NCBI GenBank assembly: GCA_030587605.1
Contig: JAUQYT010000170.1
Span: forward strand, 1-10,022
DNA: 10,022 nucleotides
Direction of reading: 5' to 3'
Source: Candidatus Njordarchaeum guaymasense
Lineage (GTDB): Archaea; Asgardarchaeota; Njordarchaeia; Njordarchaeales; Njordarchaeaceae
Made by a program: the position numbers and the translations under genes. The notes beneath the pieces are model-generated. The model worked only from the letters and a program-made list of their open reading frames with translations. It made no database searches and was not told the DNA's origin. Shown here in pieces: positions 7,347 to 10,022 of the stretch (positions within the stretch are counted from its first letter, which is position 1; every line of letters starts with the position of its first letter).

Positions 7347-8120
7347 TTGAAGGTTACTCTGATAGGTTCAGGAGGTAGTGCTGTTTCGCCTGACCGTTCG
7401 TTACCAGCAATCTTGGTTGATCAAGATACGCTTTTTGACTGTGGAGAGGGAGCTGCCCAGTCTCTTCTGAGAAAGCTTGGTTCACTAAACCCGTTAAAGA
7501 GAGTCTTCATTACTCACATTCACAGTGATCACGTTTCTGGGCTCACGTCTCTCCTATGGGCCATGTGGTTAAGAGAAGAGAGAAAGGAGGGGTTCACCAT
7601 AATTGGCCCTGAGAAAACCCGAGACACGGTCATGTCCATTCTAAGACTAGTCAATACCCCTATGGAGTCCTTGACGTTTCCAATAGAATTTAGTGAGTTG
7701 ACTCCAGGCAGAGATTATAGGGCGATTCCTGATGCGATCATTTCAACAACCCAGTCAACCCATAATCCAACCTGCATAGCTTACCGCTTTGAGAGAAATG
7801 GCGCTTCATTCTGCTACACTGGAGACACTGCACCCTCCAAGGCGATCATAAAGCTTGCTACTGACTGCAAGTTGCTGATACATGATTCCGCCTTTCCGGA
7901 GGAAATGGCTGACAAAGCCAAAAAGAGTAACCACTCAACCTCCTTGGATGCAGGGAGAGTAGCAAGAGACGCCAAGGTAGGCACACTTGTCCTCTTCCAC
8001 TGGAGCCACGTTGTCGAAGGAAAGGAAGAAACACTAGTCGACCAGGCGAAGAAGGTTTTCAGAGGAAACGTGATACTGGCCAAAGATGGGCTGGAAATAG
8101 ATTTGCAACTTGCCTTCTAA
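7347..8120 (+). CDS. Metallo-beta-lactamase fold hydrolase, RNase Z-like
   Basis: This 257-residue protein has all the metal ligands expected of the RNase Z/ElaC group: THIHSDH with H57, H59, D61 and H62, H139 in STHNP, D160 in CYTGDT, and H218 in FHWSH. The start (LIGSGGSAVSPDRSLPAILV, then LFDCGEG) copies the RNase Z opening GTG...P...R..PA..L. Known: RNase Z cuts tRNA 3' trailers, and its exosite arm normally lies between the HxHxDH motif and the later His. That arm is not obvious here and the protein is shorter than the usual 300 or so residues, so it may be a related phosphodiesterase or another MBL hydrolase instead of the tRNA enzyme. The start is TTG 7347, with GAGAGTGG just upstream; there is no in-frame ATG nearby. 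It diverges from the ATP-grasp gene. Confidence 0.88.
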   Translation: MKVTLIGSGGSAVSPDRSLPAILVDQDTLFDCGEGAAQSLLRKLGSLNPLKRVFITHIHSDHVSGLTSLLWAMWLREERKEGFTIIGPEKTRDTVMSILRLVNTPMESLTFPIEFSELTPGRDYRAIPDAIISTTQSTHNPTCIAYRFERNGASFCYTGDTAPSKAIIKLATDCKLLIHDSAFPEEMADKAKKSNHSTSLDAGRVARDAKVGTLVLFHWSHVVEGKEETLVDQAKKVFRGNVILAKDGLEIDLQLAF

Positions 8121-8180
8121 TAGAAGTTGAAATAGGTTCAACGCCGTACCTATCATTGGCAAAAATTGATAAGGCAAGTT
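8107..8180 (+). repeat. Inverted repeats spanning the stop of the RNase Z-like gene
   Basis: AACTTGCCTT (8107-8116, the last codons of the gene) is perfectly complementary to AAGGCAAGTT (8171-8180). Inside lie two mutually exclusive small hairpins: GTTGAA/TTCAAC (8126-8131 with 8137-8142) and ATAGGT/ACCTAT (8132-8137 with 8148-8153). They could form an mRNA 3' structure, but no T-run follows. The pairing is seen; any function is inferred. Confidence 0.35.
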
Positions 8181-8206
8181 CCACACTCTTATTATGTTAA
8201 AGAAGT

Positions 8207-8245
8207 GGTTACCCCCTACGGCATCATTCAGCGTAGACTGTAACC
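8207..8245 (+). promoter_or_regulatory. Symmetric two-stem palindrome, possible operator of the coiled-coil gene
   Basis: The outer arms GGTTAC (8207-8212) and GTAACC (8240-8245) and the inner arms CTACG (8216-8220) and CGTAG (8232-8236) are each perfect, separated by equal 3-base spacers on both sides, with an 11-base centre. The element ends two bases before the TATA-like sequence at 8247-8254, where a bound protein would block TBP/TFB. An operator is the natural reading; an RNA hairpin is also possible if transcription starts further upstream. Confidence 0.4.
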
Positions 8246-8246
8246 C

Positions 8247-8254
8247 ATATTTAA
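8247..8254 (+). promoter_or_regulatory. TATA-like box before the coiled-coil winged-helix gene
   Basis: ATATTTAA is centred near 8250. A transcript would begin about 8276, which coincides with the in-frame TTG at 8276-8278 and would exclude the ATG at 8261. The box therefore bears on the start choice of the next gene. Confidence 0.4.
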
Positions 8255-8260
8255 CGATCG

Positions 8261-9808
8261 ATGGGGGCTTTGGAATTGTCAAAGAAGGAAGATGGTAAAC
8301 CAAAGAAACTTGACGATGAACTAAGAGAGGAGCAGGAAAAAGTCGTCAAGAACTTGCTTAGCGAAATGGGACTCACCTCTAAGGAGGTAGATACTATTCT
8401 CTCACCTGCTGGTGAGCAGCAAGAGGAAGGAGCTGGTGCTGGAGCCGCTGGAGTCGCTGGAGCCGCTGAAGAGGTTCCGCCAGCAGAAACACGCCAAGCG
8501 CCGGCGGGACCTAAGCAAGTGTCCTCCAGGAAACCTTTGACTCTGGCTGATGAGACAGTTTCGGCGGAAGTCGCTGCGAAGGGTGGAGAAGAGAAGACTG
8601 CTCCTGGGATTGATTTGATATTCAACAAGTTCGATGAAATGGCCAAGACTGTGGCATCTCTTGAGCGAGGAATAGCGGCAAGCCTTTCGGCGGAGCTACT
8701 CCATTTCCGTCAGGAACTTGTCGACCTCAGATCAGAGATTGCGAGAAAACTCACTGAAAGACTGAGAATGAAAGCCTTCGCTCCCATGGTTGAGAACGCT
8801 ATTGCTGAAGTGGTTGTAACTGATGTTAAGAAGATGGAAGAGACACTGCTCGAATCATTCTCTAAGGAACTCATAGGGAAGTTCAAGAGCTTCAGGGAGG
8901 ATCTAACAAGTTCCAAGCAAGGCCTAATGGAGTCTATCAAAGAACAGGCTGAGATTTACGGAGCCCACGGAAGAAGCCTAGAAGACGAGTTGGATGTCAG
9001 GGAGAAACAGATAAGGGGACTCAAGGAGGAGGTAGCGAAACGCGACACGATCATAGACGAACAGCGAGCCACGATAGGCGACCTTGAGGGCACCATCGCA
9101 AAGGTGGAAAAGGATCTGGCTGAAGTTGCAGGCACACCAAAAGGAACCGCAGTCCAAATAAGTGAATTGAGAGGTAGGCTCGAAAGCCAACAATCAACAA
9201 TAGAACGATTAAGGGGACAAATAGTCGAAACAAGTGAAATCAAAGCCAGTCTAAAAGCATATGAGGAAAGCGACAGAGAGAAGAGAAAGAAGATAGAAGA
9301 GCAAAACGTGAAACTAATGGAACTAGAAACAAAGCTTGCGCAGACTGAAGTAAGACTCAGAGACGTTGATGCGCGGAACCTGACCCTGAAAGCAGAAGTC
9401 GAGAAACTGAGAACTGAAAACATAGGGGCAGTACAAGCGAAGAGCAGGGCAATGGAGCTAGAAACCGCATATCAGAGAGCTAAACAAGAAGCTCAAGACC
9501 TGAGAAGCCTAGTTGAAGAAGCGGAAGAGAAGGTCGATAGCAAGATCAAGGAAGTCGCTAGGGTGCTTAAGGTCATGTCAAAGGAACCCAAGTACAAGAT
9601 ACTAACAGTTCTTAAGGAACTGGGCACATTAACCTTCGGCGAGATAGCCAGAACAATAGGTCAACCGATAGCCATAGCAAAGAGATACTCGCAGGAGCTT
9701 CAACAAGACGGATATGTTAAGATAGATGGCGAAAATGTGAGCGGAACAGGCGACTGGGCTAGAACATCGCCAAGTGCAGCACCGCCTAAAGCTGGTCCCC
9801 AAAAATGA
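8261..9808 (+). CDS. Coiled-coil protein with C-terminal winged-helix domain
   Basis: I do not recognise a named family. Seen in the 515 residues: a charged N-terminus; a Gly/Ala/Pro-rich low-complexity stretch near 50-85; helical segments about 115-230; a long heptad-like Glu/Lys/Arg-rich coiled coil about 235-430 (for example ELDVREKQIRGLKEEVAKRD); and a compact domain about 430-495 (EPKYKILTVLKELGTLTFGE, IARTIGQPIAIAKRYSQEL, DGYVKIDG) that reads as an ArsR/MarR-like winged helix, followed by a Pro/Ala/Ser tail. There is no signal peptide or membrane segment. The coil suggests dimerisation, and the winged helix suggests DNA binding in gene control or chromosome organisation. ATG 8261 gives the longest frame but has no ribosome site and lies too close to the TATA-like box; TTG 8276 (then SKKEDGKPKK), 8 bases after GGGGG, may be the true start. 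A palindrome precedes the promoter. Confidence 0.85.
   Translation: MGALELSKKEDGKPKKLDDELREEQEKVVKNLLSEMGLTSKEVDTILSPAGEQQEEGAGAGAAGVAGAAEEVPPAETRQAPAGPKQVSSRKPLTLADETVSAEVAAKGGEEKTAPGIDLIFNKFDEMAKTVASLERGIAASLSAELLHFRQELVDLRSEIARKLTERLRMKAFAPMVENAIAEVVVTDVKKMEETLLESFSKELIGKFKSFREDLTSSKQGLMESIKEQAEIYGAHGRSLEDELDVREKQIRGLKEEVAKRDTIIDEQRATIGDLEGTIAKVEKDLAEVAGTPKGTAVQISELRGRLESQQSTIERLRGQIVETSEIKASLKAYEESDREKRKKIEEQNVKLMELETKLAQTEVRLRDVDARNLTLKAEVEKLRTENIGAVQAKSRAMELETAYQRAKQEAQDLRSLVEEAEEKVDSKIKEVARVLKVMSKEPKYKILTVLKELGTLTFGEIARTIGQPIAIAKRYSQELQQDGYVKIDGENVSGTGDWARTSPSAAPPKAGPQK
8429..8467 (+). repeat. Short 9-base tandem repeat coding for Gly-Ala units
   Basis: GGAGCCGCT (8441-8449), GGAGTCGCT (8450-8458) and GGAGCCGCT (8459-8467) follow directly on the related GGAGCTGGTGCT. 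They encode the GAGAGAAGVAGAA-type linker of the coiled-coil protein. Copy number is likely to vary between strains through slippage without breaking the frame. Confidence 0.6.
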
Positions 9809-9814
9809 TTTCGG

Positions 9815-9836
9815 TAGACCAGTCTTCAAGGGTCTA
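9815..9836 (+). terminator. Possible hairpin between convergent genes
   Basis: TAGACC (9815-9820) pairs with GGTCTA (9831-9836) around a 10-base loop, 7 bases after the TGA of the coiled-coil gene and before the end of the convergent minus-strand gene. No strong T-run follows (GCCATTTCTCC), so the terminator role is weak. Confidence 0.25.
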
Positions 9837-9862
9837 GCCATTTCTCCATAATGAGAGCTCAG

Positions 9863-10022
9863 CTATTTCTCTTTAACTTTCGACATGATGTGCCTGACTT
9901 TCGCGATCTGTCTTGGACTTGCTTGTGCCAGAGGCCTTCTTACAGTCGCAGGGACATCAATTCCTGCAGATTTGATTGCTTCCTTTATAACTGATACCAA
10001 CGGTCCAGCCGTCAGGGCGCCT
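9863..10022 (-). CDS. DapA/aldolase-like protein, C-terminal fragment
   Basis: Only the last 52 codons and the TAG stop (9865-9863) are inside the window; the rest lies beyond the right edge. The readable end contains AGPLVSVIKEAIKSAGIDVP, then ATVRRPLAQASPRQIAKV. The pattern of a helix, then (V/A)-x-R-x-P-L and a short final helix, is typical of the C-terminus of the dihydrodipicolinate synthase/N-acetylneuraminate lyase/KDG aldolase superfamily (class I, TIM barrel). The catalytic Lys and Tyr are outside the window, so neither the substrate (lysine pathway DapA or a sugar-acid aldolase) nor activity can be judged. It converges with the coiled-coil gene, with a 54-base gap. Confidence 0.6.
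   Translation of the reverse strand, partial: GALTAGPLVSVIKEAIKSAGIDVPATVRRPLAQASPRQIAKVRHIMSKVKEK

Noticed and set aside
8401..8416. CTCACC/GGTGAG hairpin
   Set aside because: It lies inside the coiled-coil coding sequence and is explained by the codons for Ser-Pro-Ala-Gly-Glu; nothing around it suggests a regulatory site.
1..10022. CRISPR arrays, tRNA or rRNA genes, phage or defence cluster
   Set aside because: No regularly spaced repeats, cloverleaf-like segments or phage/defence genes were seen apart from the solitary TnpB.

Overview
The window looks archaeal, most likely from the Thermoproteota/TACK side (a Bathyarchaeia- or Nitrososphaeria-like lineage is a guess). The reasons are TATA-box-like sites placed about 26 bases ahead of short-leader or leaderless starts, several TTG starts, an archaeal-type zinc-ribbon/PUA/PP-loop protein, a COG2232-type ATP-grasp enzyme, a TldD/TldE pair and an archaeal IS605/IS1341-type TnpB. 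No rRNA, tRNA, CRISPR array or prophage was seen.

Layout. Positions 1-1560 (minus strand) hold a two-gene unit: a YjjX-type inosine/xanthosine triphosphatase, then a PAPS-reductase-like PP-loop protein with zinc ribbon and PUA domain that runs off the left edge. Positions about 1620-3002 (plus) hold a solitary TnpB gene without a TnpA partner, with its own TATA box and a nested hairpin over its stop codon that looks like the 3' part of an omega RNA. Positions 3051-5906 (plus) carry tldD and tldE, 6 bases apart. A minus-strand ATP-grasp gene (5954-7219) converges on tldE and diverges from a plus-strand RNase Z-like metallo-beta-lactamase gene (7347-8120). An intergenic stretch with inverted repeats (8107-8245) leads to a 515-residue coiled-coil protein with a C-terminal winged helix (8261-9808). 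A minus-strand gene with a DapA/aldolase-like C-terminus enters from the right edge (9863-10022).

How they fit together. Most of the window is housekeeping or conserved archaeal genes in short independent units: nucleotide-pool cleaning, a PP-loop enzyme of uncertain substrate, a paired peptidase, an orphan ligase and an RNase Z-like hydrolase. The part most worth attention is the TnpB. Its reading frame is intact, but the acidic residue of RuvC motif III is replaced by histidine and the second zinc-knuckle pair is abnormal. Its predicted guide RNA would end within the roughly 50-base leader/promoter of tldD. That fits either a decaying insertion or a nuclease-dead, possibly regulatory, TnpB derivative. 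The second item is a symmetric two-stem palindrome directly upstream of the TATA-like box of the coiled-coil winged-helix gene, which could be an operator.
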